Notes: a model not told the origin generated them from the sequence alone. A stretch of 64,000 nucleotides of DNA from Ophiostoma sp. CBS 140.51 (GCA_029298735.1 JANSLP010000078.1:54922-118921); one strand, 5' to 3'; shown: positions 29,904 to 41,889, counted from the first letter of the stretch. Numbers and translations are program-made.

Positions 29904-31844
29904 CTATTCCCTCAAGAAAATGGGAATTCCGTCCAGTGTTGTACGGTTTTGTGCCAGACCGTTGAGACTATCCCGTAGTGCCACCTTGCCCTTGGCGTCG
30001 TTTTGTGAGCTCGAGCTAGCCGTCAGGTCGCGTGTTGGGACTGGCTTTTCACTGCTGCTGCTGCCAGTCGTCGATGCAGCACCAATTCCCGACGAAGAGG
30101 ATGCAGCTTCCTTGCCTTTGTCGCGGACGGCCCGTTCGGCAGCATCGGTCGTCACGGCCACGGCCACGATGTTCGGTTTTACCTTGCTGCTCTTGCTGCT
30201 GGAACTGCGTGCAAGACCCGTGTTAATGACCAGCGGAACACTCTTGCCATAGCCCGTGCCAGTGCGGCTCGAGCCGCCCTCGTCGTCGACAATCTTGCGT
30301 GTAACACCACTGCCGGTGCTGTACTTTTCGGTCATGTTGTTTCCCCTAGTAGTATCGTCCTTCTCGGCGTCTTTTCCACCAGTCGTCCACGAGTTGCCAA
30401 ACGGCACATGTGGCCGTGAGAAGGATTGCGAGTTGGAGTCGGCCGAGGACAGGTTACGGAAACCGCTGGTGCCACCGTTTCCACCACGATCACCACCACC
30501 GCCACGGAACCGGTTGAACAAGAAGGCAGGAGACAAGGGTGAGGACAGGCCGTTATTACGCCGGCGGCGGCCCCACAGGACAAACATGACGGCGACGACC
30601 ATGACGGCGGCCACAGAACCGACAACGGGCGCTGCAATCCATGCACGGCTGTTGCCACCGCCGTCCGTCGTAGAAACGAGCGAAGCGGCTGCAGCCGTTG
30701 CAGTCGAAGAAGCCATACCGGCCATTGACATGGCAGAAGTGGCAGCGGCAGCCGTGCCAGTGGCCGTGCTTGTGTAGAGACCGCCACCAGCGAGTGTGCT
30801 GCCGCTGAGCATAGGTACAGTAATGACTTCAGTCGTCACAATTGTGCGGCTGACGGAATCACTGACCGAAGTGACAACGGAAACGACTGTCTGCGTGACG
30901 ATGCTCGGCTGCGGCGGAGCCACAGTGATGACACCCGCATTGGTCGTTGAAGAAACAGCGGCAGCTGACGACACAGAAGTGGTAGCTGCCGCAGCACTCG
31001 ACGAATCTGCGGCCACAACGGCATTGTTCATTACGGCCGTATCGATGCCCGTATCGACAAGCGGCGCGGTACTACCAACAGTCTTGAGGTAGCAGTTCTT
31101 GAACCCTTGGGCGTAGCTAGCGTCAAAGGACACGGCACCACAACCACTCGTCGTCGCGCACTGGTCCATGCAGTCCTGGAACGTGACCGCATTGTTTTGC
31201 GTAAGGTCGGATCCATTGACAACATTGTTGCAGAACAGACTAAAGTTCATGTTGCTCTGCGTGACGGAAGCACCCAACGTGCCGCAGTTGGACGACGCCG
31301 TGGGGAACTGGGCGATACCGCCGTTGAGTGTCGTCGAAGCAGCAGCCGTGGCCGCACCGCCGCCCGTATTGGCCAGGTTGGCTTTGAGGGAACAGGTAGC
31401 GCCGTCAAACGAGACGGCTTCGCATTTCGGGTGGAACGAGGCACAGGCCACAGTGCAGGCATCGAAAGTGTCGACAGTCGTAGAGTTGATCACGTCGCCG
31501 CCGACGGCCGAGTCACAGAGAAGAGTAAACGACTGGACCGAGCCGATCGTGGTGCCGTTGGTCTGCGGGCAGGCATTGTTTGCTGTCGAGCCGCCGCCGC
31601 CGCCGCCGCCGCCACCGCCGCCTCCACCGCCTCCACCGCCTCCACCTGCTCCGGCACCACCGAAGGGAGGAAACCCGTGGCCCTTGCCGCCGCGTCCAAA
31701 GCCACCACGTCCAAAGCCTCCACCGAAACCGGGAGGTCCGCCACCGCCACCAAATCCACCGCCACCGCCACCGTTGAAACCGCCACCATTCTGTCTGGGA
31801 TAGACCGGCCGCCCAGACCCCACGTCGCCGCGCGGGAGGTGCAT
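29904..31844 (-). CDS. glycine-rich single-pass membrane protein with two PAN/apple-like domains
   Basis: 646 residues. Order: a Gly-rich N-terminus (about 19-87, GGGF/GGFGRGG repeats ending in a long polyglycine); PAN/apple-like module 1 (about 92-158: CP...FTLLCDSAVGGDVI...CTVACASFHPKCEAVSFDG); module 2 (about 187-256: NFSLFCNNVVNGSDL...CMDQCATTSGCGAVSFD...CYLK); a Ser/Ala/Val/Thr stalk; a transmembrane helix at 402-425 followed by GRRRRNN; and a cytosolic Ser/Gly-rich tail of about 220 residues. PAN modules usually bind protein or carbohydrate, so this is probably a cell-surface adhesin or sensor. Odd point: the first ATG is not followed by a signal peptide, so either an upstream exon was missed or the TM acts as the signal. 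A stop lies upstream in frame. Confidence 0.75.
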   Translation of the reverse strand: MHLPRGDVGSGRPVYPRQNGGGFNGGGGGGFGGGGGPPGFGGGFGRGGFGRGGKGHGFPPFGGAGAGGGGGGGGGGGGGGGGGGGSTANNACPQTNGTTIGSVQSFTLLCDSAVGGDVINSTTVDTFDACTVACASFHPKCEAVSFDGATCSLKANLANTGGGAATAAASTTLNGGIAQFPTASSNCGTLGASVTQSNMNFSLFCNNVVNGSDLTQNNAVTFQDCMDQCATTSGCGAVSFDASYAQGFKNCYLKTVGSTAPLVDTGIDTAVMNNAVVAADSSSAAAATTSVSSAAAVSSTTNAGVITVAPPQPSIVTQTVVSVVTSVSDSVSRTIVTTEVITVPMLSGSTLAGGGLYTSTATGTAAAATSAMSMAGMASSTATAAAASLVSTTDGGGNSRAWIAAPVVGSVAAVMVVAVMFVLWGRRRRNNGLSSPLSPAFLFNRFRGGGGDRGGNGGTSGFRNLSSADSNSQSFSRPHVPFGNSWTTGGKDAEKDDTTRGNNMTEKYSTGSGVTRKIVDDEGGSSRTGTGYGKSVPLVINTGLARSSSSKSSKVKPNIVAVAVTTDAAERAVRDKGKEAASSSSGIGAASTTGSSSSEKPVPTRDLTASSSSQNDAKGKVALRDSLNGLAQNRTTLDGIPIFLRE

Positions 31845-34081
31845 GTTGTCGTCGATAAGGTGCAGATGAGGTGAGAGGAGAGCTGATTAAAAAGAGTAAA
31901 ATAGAGTACAAAAGACTGTGTAAGATCGAAAGAAGTGAAAAAGAGTGTGTTGATCGAATCGAATTATTATCGGAAGCCCGCCGTAAGAGTAAAACTGCCA
32001 GCAGTGAAAGTTGTGAAAATGAACGACATGGCGCGCAGGACGCGGAAAGAAGACAAAAGAACGACGTGCACGATGCAGAAAAGCAAGATGCAAATTGACA
32101 AAATGGTGGAAGGAGAGAAAGAAGGAAAGGAAAAGAGGGAAAGGGGAGAAAAAAAGAACGAGGGAGAGAGAGGGAGAGAAGGGAAACTGGGAGGTAAGGA
32201 AACAAAAGAGATGCGACAGCTGAGCGAAGAAGAGGGTGGGCGGATGATAGCCGGCAGGGTAAGAAAGTCACAGAGAGAGACAAAACGGAACAGGCACGTC
32301 AGGCATGTCAACGTCAGGCATGTCAACTTCAAGCACGAACACCTACAGTGTACGACATAAGGGTGACAAACGGGGACTGACAGACAGGGCCGACGATCAA
32401 GAAGGGAACTTGTGCTTCAAGGGTACACTGGAACGATGGGGAAATGGCAGATGGTGTTCTTCTTCCCAGCGCATCACATTTGTCGATCTTGGAACAAGTG
32501 ACAGAAAAAGGTGACAAATGGAAGTAAAGAGAGAGCGGTAAAGAAAATGCCAAGACAAGGAGAATAAGGACAATAAGAAGAATAAAGTGCGTTGACGAAG
32601 AAACACGAACCGGCGTTGACGATGCCGAGAAAGTGGAAGGAAGGGGCCCTGCTCCTCTTCACGATGTTCGGAGAGGCTGATGAGAGAATCAAAAGAGGAA
32701 TACCGTCCAAGAGCCTGTCTCAGAGTCAACTTTCTTCATTTACTTCACCTCATCGTTGCCGTTTTCCGTATCCCTCTCGCTCCCGCTCTTATCGAGGGAA
32801 GAAAACTGTCTTCACTTCCAATAGTTGGCAGCGATACCTCTCTGGTCTCATCTTTGCTACCCCAGAGTTTGTGGCCATATCAGTGTAACAGCGGGTAAAC
32901 ACCCACGACCGTCAACATGAGACGACAGTATGGGCTGGTTGTGCTGTTTCCAAATTGGCGATCACTGCTTCCATGCCGCTGCACAGACAATGTGTATGTG
33001 ATGGAAGAAAAGGGCAGGAAATGGCATTGTGGCTGAAATTTTGTGTCGCAAACCATATGAGTGCGAGTGTCCCAGCCTCGTGGCTAAAGTGTGTCGCTGT
33101 ATCAAGGTCGTATTCATCCGTTTGCCGACGTCTTGTGTTTGGTGACAAAACAAGTTCAAGGAAAGGCTGAAATGGAGAGGGTGTACAGGAAGGACGAGCT
33201 GTGAAATAAAGGGCAATAATACAAACTCTTCACAAAACAGTTCTGAAGCCGGAAAAGGAAGTGTATCAGTGATGTTCTACAAGACTGACAGTCACGATAA
33301 GATGCTGAGCACGCCATATCAACAGTCTCACGATGGGCAGACAAAACGCATAGGATAGAAAGAGAAAACGAGAAGAAAAGAAAAGAACAGATGAATACAA
33401 GAACCACGAAGAACAATAGAAGACACATCCCCCGCACGTTCTTTTCTTCTTTTCTTCTCTTCCGTCTCTTTCGTCTCGTTCTTCTGTGAATGATAACCAT
33501 CTTCTTTTCGTTCCACTGGAATCGAGAGAATGGTCGACGACATCAAGCAAGGGCATGGTTAAATCATGAGATTCGATGAATCAACTGAAAAAGACGGGAC
33601 AGATGAGTGCAACGCTGGCAAGTCAGCTGGGTTTTGTCAGTGTGTAGGCTGCCCGCTCGGACAGAGATCAGACGGGCGGAAGGGCTGGGAACGGTCGAGT
33701 GTAGGAGTTTGGGGAACCCCCGTGGTACAAGAAAGCTTAAAAGGCAAAATGCACACAAATGTACAAGATGCAGCGCATGAATTAAAAAAAAAAAAAACGG
33801 CAACATGCAGATCACGTAACGTTTGACATTGATGGGGAAATGTCAAGAGTATTCCAAAATGTACCAAAAGACTCCAAATTGTCAAAATTGCCAAAAGACT
33901 GCGAGAATAATTGCTCAAACTGGTATTTGAAAAAGAGATAAAACGAAAGACATTGAAAGTAAAAACGCCCCTAACATGTTTGCTACAATATACAAGACGA
34001 TATCCGTCGCCTAAAGAGTAGAAGGGTAGAAACCCCAAAAGGTCAGGGTCTGACTCTCACCACGCACTTTGTACGCGGTGG
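31845..34081. other. 2.2-kb intergenic region
   Basis: Upstream of the PAN-domain gene; both neighbours are on the minus strand. Strong purine runs on the + strand (AAAGAAGGAAAGG-type near 32100-32220 and again near 33360). A possible acceptor (TTTTTAATCAG on the minus strand near 31885) could belong to a missed 5' exon of the PAN gene. No gene recognised. Confidence 0.4.
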
Positions 34082-34333
34082 TCACCGCCGGGGATGAGCA
34101 GCATAGTCTCGGCGCGGGTTGCCAATGCCACCCGGGCGCAGCAATGGCTCAGTCTCGGCGGCGGCGTCGCTCTCCTGACGGTCGATAATATCGGAAATCT
34201 CGTCTGGGGTGGTGCCGTAGTGTTCCGGGTGGGCGCTGTAGCGGCTCGGGGTGTTGTCGTCGAGGCGAGCGGACCGATACGACAAGACGCGGCGGTAGAG
34301 CGGGCGGGACGACGTCTTGGGCGGGGCCAAGCC

Positions 34334-34369
<36 letters not shown>

Positions 34370-35320
34370 CGTTGCGCCGTAGCCGTTACCATTGGCGCCT
34401 GCGTTATCGGCCACATCCTCGTCGGGATACGCGCGCTGCAGCTCGTAGTAGATGGCCATGGTCAGGAGTATGCCCTGCATAGTGGCGGTCAACAAAAAGA
34501 TGCCCCAGGAGCTCCAGCCGCCCCAGCCCAGACGGGCAAACAGGCTGGCTGCAAACAGTAGGCCACCAGGTGTTTGCATGCACATCATGGGGATACTGAG
34601 ACTGCCGACATGCTTGAGGCGGTAGGTTGTGTAGATTTGCGGGAGATACTGGATGGCGGCCAGCAGGGCAGCCATAAGGCCCAGCGTGTTGGCCCATCCC
34701 GAAAGAGCTTGGGGCGCGACGGCGGCCAAAACAGCAGTTACAACAATCACAAACAGACCGTGCACGAGACAGGTGCAAGCCACCAGCACGGCCGTCTGCC
34801 AGCGCGGCTGGTCGTCGCGGATTTCCTCTTCAGGGATAGGCACTGAGGCGTCGTCGTACCGGAAGAAGACGAGGAAAAGCACAAGAATGAAAGCAAAGCA
34901 CAGCCACTGCACACCCAACTGGGCAATGCCCAAGAGACCGGCCATGCAGTGCAGCGTATCGAGCTCGTGGCAGCAGGCGACGTCCTGGCGGGACTGGGGA
35001 AGAGTAAGAATGTTGGCGAAGCCAGCGGTGGCCGAAGTGACGCCTAGCAAGACGAAGTAGGGCGAGATGCCCTCGGAGGTGCCGCGGGCGATGATGCGCC
35101 AGTGCTGCGGCAAATACGAGACGAGCATGCCGACGAGGATGAATCTGAGGGGAGGTTAGCAATGGTGTCAAGAAGGGTAAAGAGAGATCGACAGCTATCA
35201 GCCGCCAGACTTCGGCACTTCAGCATCAACGTACATGGACACAATGAGGTTCATCACGCCAGGGGCGCGCAGGTCATCGCAGCGCGATGATAAGTCGGGC
35301 GAGCTCAATAATGTGTCCAT
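34082..35320 (-). CDS. PQ-loop repeat membrane protein, 2 exons
   Basis: Exon 1 (35320-35235) and exon 2 (35144-34082) join across a 90-bp GTACGT...CCTCAG intron, giving 382 residues. Exon 1 ends ...MNLIVS and exon 2 resumes IFILVGMLVSYLPQH. Two PQ motifs are seen: SYLPQHWRIIARGTSEGISPYF near the start and IQYLPQIYTTYRLKHVGSLSIPMM in the second half, each opening a three-helix bundle, seven helices in all. The C-terminal ~140 residues are hydrophilic with an NG dipeptide run. Relatives include vacuolar or lysosomal cationic amino-acid and cystine transporters. The protein lacks a clear vacuolar sorting signal that I can name, so the substrate is unknown. Confidence 0.88.
34334..34369. repeat. 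hexanucleotide repeat GCCGTT x6 within the PQ-loop gene
   Basis: Six perfect tandem copies, encoding an (Asn-Gly)n run in the cytosolic tail on the minus strand. Replication slippage here would change length without breaking the frame. Confidence 0.9.
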
Positions 35321-36915
35321 CGTGGAGGTGATATGGTGTGTGGGCGGACGTTAAAGAGCGCTATCAATTGAAGAGGTTATCTGCAGTTTTGTTGTCGTCG
35401 TCTTCGTTTACTTTCGGACCTGGCGGAGATAGTTGGAAGTTGGGATGCGATGCGATATATTCGCAAAGACGGGCGGGGCTGGCAGAACGGAATCAGCGGC
35501 AGGCGGTGGTCGAGGCAGCAGGGCGTTCGGCCGGCACCATGGCGGTGCGCGACAGGCGGTAGAAATGGTCTGCGTCGGGACGTCGGTGAATGCAATACGA
35601 AAGCGAAGTGAAGAAGAGAGGAAGAAACGGAGGGAGTCAGAAAGAGATACGAGAGTCAGAAAGAGGAGAGAGGATAGAATGAATGGGGCAGGCAGGAGCA
35701 AACAGGCAAGCAGAGAGCACAGAACAAAGGGAAGGTGCGAGTGGGTTGAAACAAGGCGCCCCCCCAACTTGGCATTGGCGGCTAGGCAGGGAAAACGCCG
35801 CCAAAGCCGCCTAGCGGTCCCCTGAAAAGCTCCTTGCGCGAAAAGTGCGACAAAAAGACGCTAGCGGAGCGTGCAGCGTGTCACTATGACTACTTTCACT
35901 GTGAGAAAACCGCGGGCAGTTCAGGTACTCCAGTGGGTCTTTTCACGCCCTTTTGCGACTTTTCAGTGGCAGGTGCTTATGTGAGCCGCTAAGTACCTGC
36001 GGTAAACTCGTCAGGAAAGAGCGGGGAACACAAGGCTGCTGCAGGTGCCAGGCGGCAACGCAACCGGCAGGCCGCACATGTTCGTATCTTGCAGCAATGC
36101 GTATTTTTGAGGAAAGAACGAAGAAGGAAAAAATAAGGCGGTGACAACCAACAGACAAGGAAACTCAAAAAGAGACGGGAGACAGAAATGGTCACCTGGA
36201 TGATGGATAGAGATAAAAGACAAAGTGATAATGAACAGTGGAACAATGGCATGGAATTGTCAATGCGTTCTGTCATATGGCCATTTTGCAAGTCACATGC
36301 GTTTACGAGCACGACATCTTGTGTAAAGGAAGCCAGAAGAAGGATCAAGAAAGGGCAAACATGCATTAAAGGATTTGAAGTGAAAGCATGTGAGGTTGTG
36401 CAAGATTAAGTCCAATTGAGCTGTCAATGGCCGGTCTGAACTGGCTTAATACACACAGCTGTTGAGATATCGATCCGACAGCCAATGTGGTCTCTTGTCA
36501 GTAATTTGAGGCGTACAAAAAGCGTGGTGGTTCTTAAAACATGGTTTAATCTAAAATAAAACGTAAAAATGATGCGTCTATACACAAATGACAAACAGAT
36601 AAAGTGGGAGAACGTCTGGGGACGAGATATCGAAAGTCGAAAGACGAGGCGTCAAAAGCCGACCAGGGCGGCCGCTAAAAAGCTCCGTGCAAGGGCCCTA
36701 AAATGGGAGTGTGCTTGCCGCTAAAAGGCGTCTGCCACATGGGCTGTGACGCCATTGTGCATGGTAGACACGGGGAGGAAGGAAGGGAAAATAAAGGCGG
36801 TGTGGAAAATTAGTGGCTACCACTGCAGGTGCTTTACAGGGCAGGCGCGTGAAAGGCGGCAGCTTCTGCGGCTACATCCAAGCTGCAACATCTCCAGCCC
36901 GACTTCAACTTGACC
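35321..36915. other. divergent promoter region
   Basis: 1.6 kb between the divergent PQ-loop and WD40 genes. No protein-like frame, no repeat family recognised. Confidence 0.45.
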
Positions 36916-38475
36916 ATGGAGGTCGACGATTCCGGCCGGCCGGACGAAACGACGTTACCACTACGATCTCCTCGACCACAGAAAACGCTACAGTCACCAC
37001 AGCGGTCACAGTCGCCAACACCAACCCCGCAACTCACTTCTTCCTCCTCTTCACCCGAAGTGACCCTGGTCGCCACTGCCGAACTTCACGAGAACCAACG
37101 ATGGAAGCCAACGACACTTCACCCTGGCCCGGCCTACAAAAAGATTGAATGGTGAGTTGTGTCCAAGCTTTTTTATCCCGGAAAGCTCTTCTGCTGACAG
37201 TACAGGTCCGCCGACGGCACGACAGTCATTACCTCGACCGCTTCCAAGACCATCCTGAGCTACGTCTTGCCGAACGATCTCCTCGACCCGAGAAAGGACG
37301 ACGACAACAGCCACCGTACACTCACTTGCCATGGCCGCCTCCGTTTTGGTATCACACCCTCTGCCTTCGCACCCGCGCCCTACTTCTCCCTCGCCGAACC
37401 ATGGTCCCAAACCGTCCTCGTCGGATTTCGCGATCGGCCGATCCAGTTGTATCCTCTCTTTCCGGGCGACAAAGATGAAGACGACGACGACAGCGACCTC
37501 TATACAAAGCCCACCACACCCCTCGCTTCCTACTCTCTCATAAAACACGAAACCGAGGCCCACCTCCCACCCATGTCCTTGCTGTGGACCGCGCCAGGGA
37601 ACCACCTTGTCGTCGGCACCAAGAGCTTGCTCGCCCTCTTTGATGCCAGCCGAACCAGCAATGATCCGCCACTACTGAAGGTACCGACATTCTCCCAGAC
37701 GGGCGGTGGGTTCTCCCTCGGATTGCGTGGGACAGTATCGGCTTTGGCTGCCGGCACGGGTGCCTCCCAGAACCTGACGGCGGCTGGTACTTGGACCCGC
37801 GGTGTCGGGCTCTACGATTTGACACGAGCGGGTGCCTGTACTGCCAACTGGAAAGTCTCGTCCGATTCCGCCGAAGCTGGTGGTGACGGCATCGTTCAGA
37901 CCCTGTGGAGCCCCTGTGGACGCTACCTTGTCGTCAATGAGCGAAAGTCCAGAGGGCTGCTGGTGTACGATGTACGTGGGGCGGACAAACTTCTGTGCAC
38001 TCTGACCGGGAGGTCAGCGCATGCCTCGCAGCCAATACGTGCCACAGTGTACGAGTCGGCCACCGGCACAACACCAGGCTTCGAGCTGTGGTCTGGCACG
38101 GACTCGGGTGCTGTGGTGATGTACGAGGGCATCGGCTCAAGAGAGGGTCTTGTTGACCCGACATGGCAGTGGCAGGCCCATGGACAAGCTATGGTCGGCG
38201 GAACGGCCATGCATGCGAGCGGCTCCGTGTTGGCGACATGTGCATCGTCGCCGCCGATACCAGACGACGGCGAGGGTAGCGAGAGTGAGAGTAATAGTGA
38301 TGACAGCAGCGACAGCGATAGTGAGGACAACGACGACTCGAGTGATGATAGCGAGGCACCATCGACAAGTTCCGGTTCAAGCAGACTTGCTCGGTCGGGG
38401 GCAACAGTGTCGGACCCAAGCATCAAGATATGGAGCTTGGTGCCGTTGAAGCCGTACGAAGATGAGGAGAAGTGA
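36916..38475 (+). CDS. WD40 protein of the Swt21/WRAP53 (TCAB1) type, 2 exons
   Basis: Exon 1 is 36916-37151 and exon 2 is 37206-38475; the 54-bp intron (GTGAGT...TACAG) splits a Trp codon and gives 501 residues. After a Ser/Pro/Gln-rich N-terminus (about 1-55) comes KKIEWSADGTTVITSTASKTILSYVL, the entry blade seen in WRAP53/TCAB1 and its yeast counterpart Swt21. Further blade segments follow: LLWTAPGNHLVVGTKSLLALFD, VQTLWSPCGRYLVVNERKSRGLLVYDVRG and FELWSGTDSGAVVMYEG. A very acidic Ser/Asp/Glu block (about 431-465) interrupts the last blade before SDPSIKIWSLVPL. In animals TCAB1 guides scaRNAs and telomerase RNA; Swt21 is linked to spliceosomal snRNPs. The role here is inferred. It converges with the next gene. 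Confidence 0.75.
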
Positions 38476-38770
38476 TACGACAGTCTTCTTTTTGTATTAT
38501 TTATACCAAGGCGTTTATGGGCTGGATTTGGTGCCATCTAGGATTTTTATTGTGTTGCATTCGCTGGCTTCTTGGTTTCTGTTTTTATTTAATTATTTTT
38601 ATTTTTTGAGAAAATCAATTTATTATTTGGTTTTTTATTTTTATTTTTATTTTCAGGTGTTCAAAGTACTATCTACATTTGAAAGCACCCATTATCATCA
38701 GCGTAGCAATAAATATTCTACCAAACAGACGAAAAAAATATAGATACAGAGAGAGGGGGGTAATTAGGTT
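38476..38770. terminator. convergent 3' region with T-rich tract
   Basis: 295 bp between two convergent stop codons. TTTTATTT/ATTTTTATT runs at about 38580-38655, followed by AATAAATA near 38708, are candidate polyadenylation and termination elements for both strands. No coding sequence. Confidence 0.4.
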
Positions 38771-41700
38771 CTAAGGACTCCTAAACAATCTTTTTGTCCA
38801 AGGGTTTAGTTTTGAAGAAGAGGGAATCGCGTTACGAGAGTTACGCCGGGCCAACATTCTGATGGTAACGAGAGCCGTCTCGCACCCGACCAATGACCCA
38901 AACTGCCTCAAACGCTCTTCTTGGTTCACAGCCACGGCCCGGCGAACCTCATAATCGGTATTATGCTCTCGTGACCTTTTATTGACAATGCCAGAAGCCA
39001 CCATGACGCCAAGGACAATCTGTGCGTCGTAGACGTTGAGGCCATTTTTGCGGAGGAACAGCTCCCACTTGCTCTCTGCTTCCTCGAGATACTTCTCGGC
39101 GGCACGGCGCTTTTCACGGCTCTCTTCCTTGTTGGCTTCCTTGACAAGTAGTGACGCTGCCCACTCCGCCACGGCCTGCTCGCCGCCGCCAATGTACGAC
39201 GCCGACACTTTGGTGCACGGCAGACTGCGCACAAATCCTTGCAACTGGGCCAGCGCCATAGCGTCCGACGGCGACAGTTCCGGCAGGTCGTTAACTGTGG
39301 TACCACCGTCGGTCCGGATAGGCCGCGCATTGTTGCGGTAGATTAGAATGTGCAGCGCCTTGTACCGGGGTGCCACAGTGGCCACACGATTTTGGAAGAC
39401 GGGCTTTTTCTGGGAGTCAGTCTGGCGGAGGCCGACCATCGTGGACATGATGACGCCTGTAGAAGGCGACACAACAAGGTCGGCTTCGTTGCTGGTGTCG
39501 ATGCCGCCGAAGCCGGGGCGGAGTTGATTGTAGTCTCGCTCGATAAACTCTAAGGTGGGGAGGAGCTGCAACAGAAATGTTCGAAGCGTCCGCGGGATGG
39601 CCGTCGATAGAATGGCCTTTGGGAGGTCAGCTGAGCCAATGTCAAAGGGCTGGATGGTCGAGCTCTTCTCAAAAATAATTGTTGATGCTTGTGCCGTTGA
39701 TGGTGGTGCTTGAACTTCTCCAACCTCTTCACCACCTTCGCCATTGTTGTCACCATCTTGTGTGGGCGCCTCTGCAAATGCTCGGAGGCCTAGGAGAAGC
39801 TCTGGTGCTTTGGTCGAGACTGCTTGCTGACTTCCCGGAGCAACAATGCTAGCAGGCATAGAGGAACTGGAAGTATGATCCTTCTTTCGTTTCTTGTGAC
39901 GGTGCATGAGATTACTCCATGCAATGTCAACGTCCCGCTGAATTTGCTTCCGAGCTGACGCCCCCGTTAGTGGGGTTTTGGTGGTGTCCGGTGGACAATT
40001 TTCATGTGCTTTCTGCTCCGACTTGGGGACACCGAGAGTGACTTCTTTCTTCACGATGGCTTCTTTTGGCATAGCAACCTCAGGAGCAGATGCAACTTCT
40101 GTAAATGTAGTTTTATTGGGCGCAGAATGTTTCTCAGGCTCATCCTCTGGTCCCTCGAGCGGCTCCTCAAGGTCACCTTTGCGTAGCAGCACAACAGGCT
40201 GGATGGAGTTGATGAGCCTGGACTGGATATCTGGCTCGTTCTTCATCCACGAAACTGCCTTTTCTAGACTCTGCTCGTCAACTTCAACTGTCTCCATGCA
40301 CAGGTTGGCATAGTGTGCGGTCAGCTCGTCCAGGTCGTCTTTGGGAAGGCTGTGGTTGGCTCTCCACTCGAGGTCCGTGAAGGATTCTCTGGTATCCTCC
40401 ATCATCCATTGCAGCATATCCAGTGGGTTATCGCCCACAGTGTGCCAACCTGGAAGGCTAGACTCGATGCCCACGGCTGGCACAGGGATCTTGGCCTGGA
40501 TGACAATATCGTTTTCCTCGATTGCAAAGAGAGAATCGACAGTGAGGTCTTCGTAGATCTCGCCCTGACTTCCACTTCCAGATTGGCTGTTAGCGAATCT
40601 GGCGTTGATGTCCTCAGCCTGTTCGTGAGCTGGATTCTGAGCGACATCTTGATTGTTGATGCAAGACGTCTGCACAATCTCATCGTTCTTGTCCTCCCCA
40701 TCCACGAGCATGGACTCGTCGATCCAGGCGCTGAAAAGCTCGTCATCTTCTGTTTTGCGCACAGAGTCATCTTTGAGAATCGAGTGGCTGGAGACCGGTG
40801 ACAATGTCAGAGACATTGAAAGCTCTCCCTCATCTTGCGGCTTGGTGTGGTGGGCAGGCAGCTGCGAGCACAGGTTGTCCATAGACTCGTCAAAGGTAAA
40901 GACTGGCAGATCCGACATCCCCAGATCGGCTGCTTCATCCTTCCAAACTTCGCCAGCTTGCTCTGTGAGAAGACGCTCTGCCTCTTCGAGTGCATTGCTC
41001 ACACCAGAGCTGACATCAGAGGCATCCGAGACGAGACATACGTCGCCGCTGGGGACAAAGTACTCGATGTCGTCAATGGGAGGCAGAGGTGGCGAGACGT
41101 ATCTGTGAATGAGGGTCTGAGTGGAGTCAGCGGTGTCCTTGCTTTGGTGGATTAAACGAGTCTTACCGGCATCATGGTCTGCTGGTCCAGAAAAGCAGCC
41201 TGATCTTTCTCGGACCACTCCATACTACCCATCAAAGTCATCAAGGAGCGGATGGACTGTTCAGAGACGGCTATCTTCTCTGTGCGAACGGTCTCCTCGA
41301 TGTGTGCGGCGTAGATGGATGCGTCAATGGGTATAAAGAACAGGTCCTGCTCTTCGTTGTTGCTTTGAACTAGGCCATGCTTGCGAACGCAGTCTTCGCC
41401 ACAATCAATGGCGGCGTTTGCCGCCTTTCGGAGCTCCGTACAATCTTCATCTGGGTCAGTGAGAAGGAGTGGCTTCTCTAGCTTGAGCTTGCGGACTCGT
41501 TCAACCGCTGACTTGGCCGCTTTCTTCAACCGATTACTGACGACAGCCTCTTCACAGACTTTGAGCTCTTCTTCGGTCAACCAGCGACAAGTGGCTTCGA
41601 GTACTCCGGCCACGCGACGCGGTACGGTCCACAGTTCTTCAATTTTGGTAGGCAGTAGCACAAGCGGTGGTAGGTGATCGTCAGCCAGAGAGCGTTCGAC

Positions 41701-41889
41701 ATTTGGGATGCGGCTTGTCTCGTCGTCGGCGACACTGTAGTGAAACTGCAAATGGTCGTCGGTCTCGAGAGCGAGGACAAGATCGTGGGCGAGCGCGTAG
41801 TCGTGGCTGTCAGCGGCCGCTTGCAGCTGTTGCGCGGTGAGAGGCAGCACGGGCTCGTCCCAAGAGGCGGCGTGGATGGTGTGCAGCAT
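38771..41889 (-). CDS. large uncharacterised fungal protein (possible XPF-like/Zip2-SHOC1 fold), 2 exons
   Basis: Exon 1 is 41889-41167 and exon 2 is 41116-38771; the 50-bp phase-0 intron (GTAAGA...CTCAG) gives 1022 residues. The N-terminal ~240 residues are helical and charged (WLTEEELKVCEEAVVSNRLKK). The centre is acidic and disordered with Lys-rich HRHKKRKKDH. The C-terminal ~280 residues look folded: FDIGSADLPKAILST, LEFIERDYNQLRPG, ADLVVSPSTGVIMSTM, LHILIYRNN, LAQLQGFVRSLPCTKVSAS, WELFLRKNGLNVYDAQIVLG and FGSLVGCETALVTIRML. The strand-helix order with LVVSPSTG and a final helix-hairpin-like end recalls a catalytically dead XPF core such as Zip2/SHOC1. That is a weak inference; the safe call is an uncharacterised conserved protein. 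Confidence 0.7.

Noticed and set aside
31590..31660. GCC/ACC triplet tract as a possible microsatellite feature of its own
   Set aside because: It is simply the polyglycine coding stretch of the PAN-domain gene read on the opposite strand, so it is described there.
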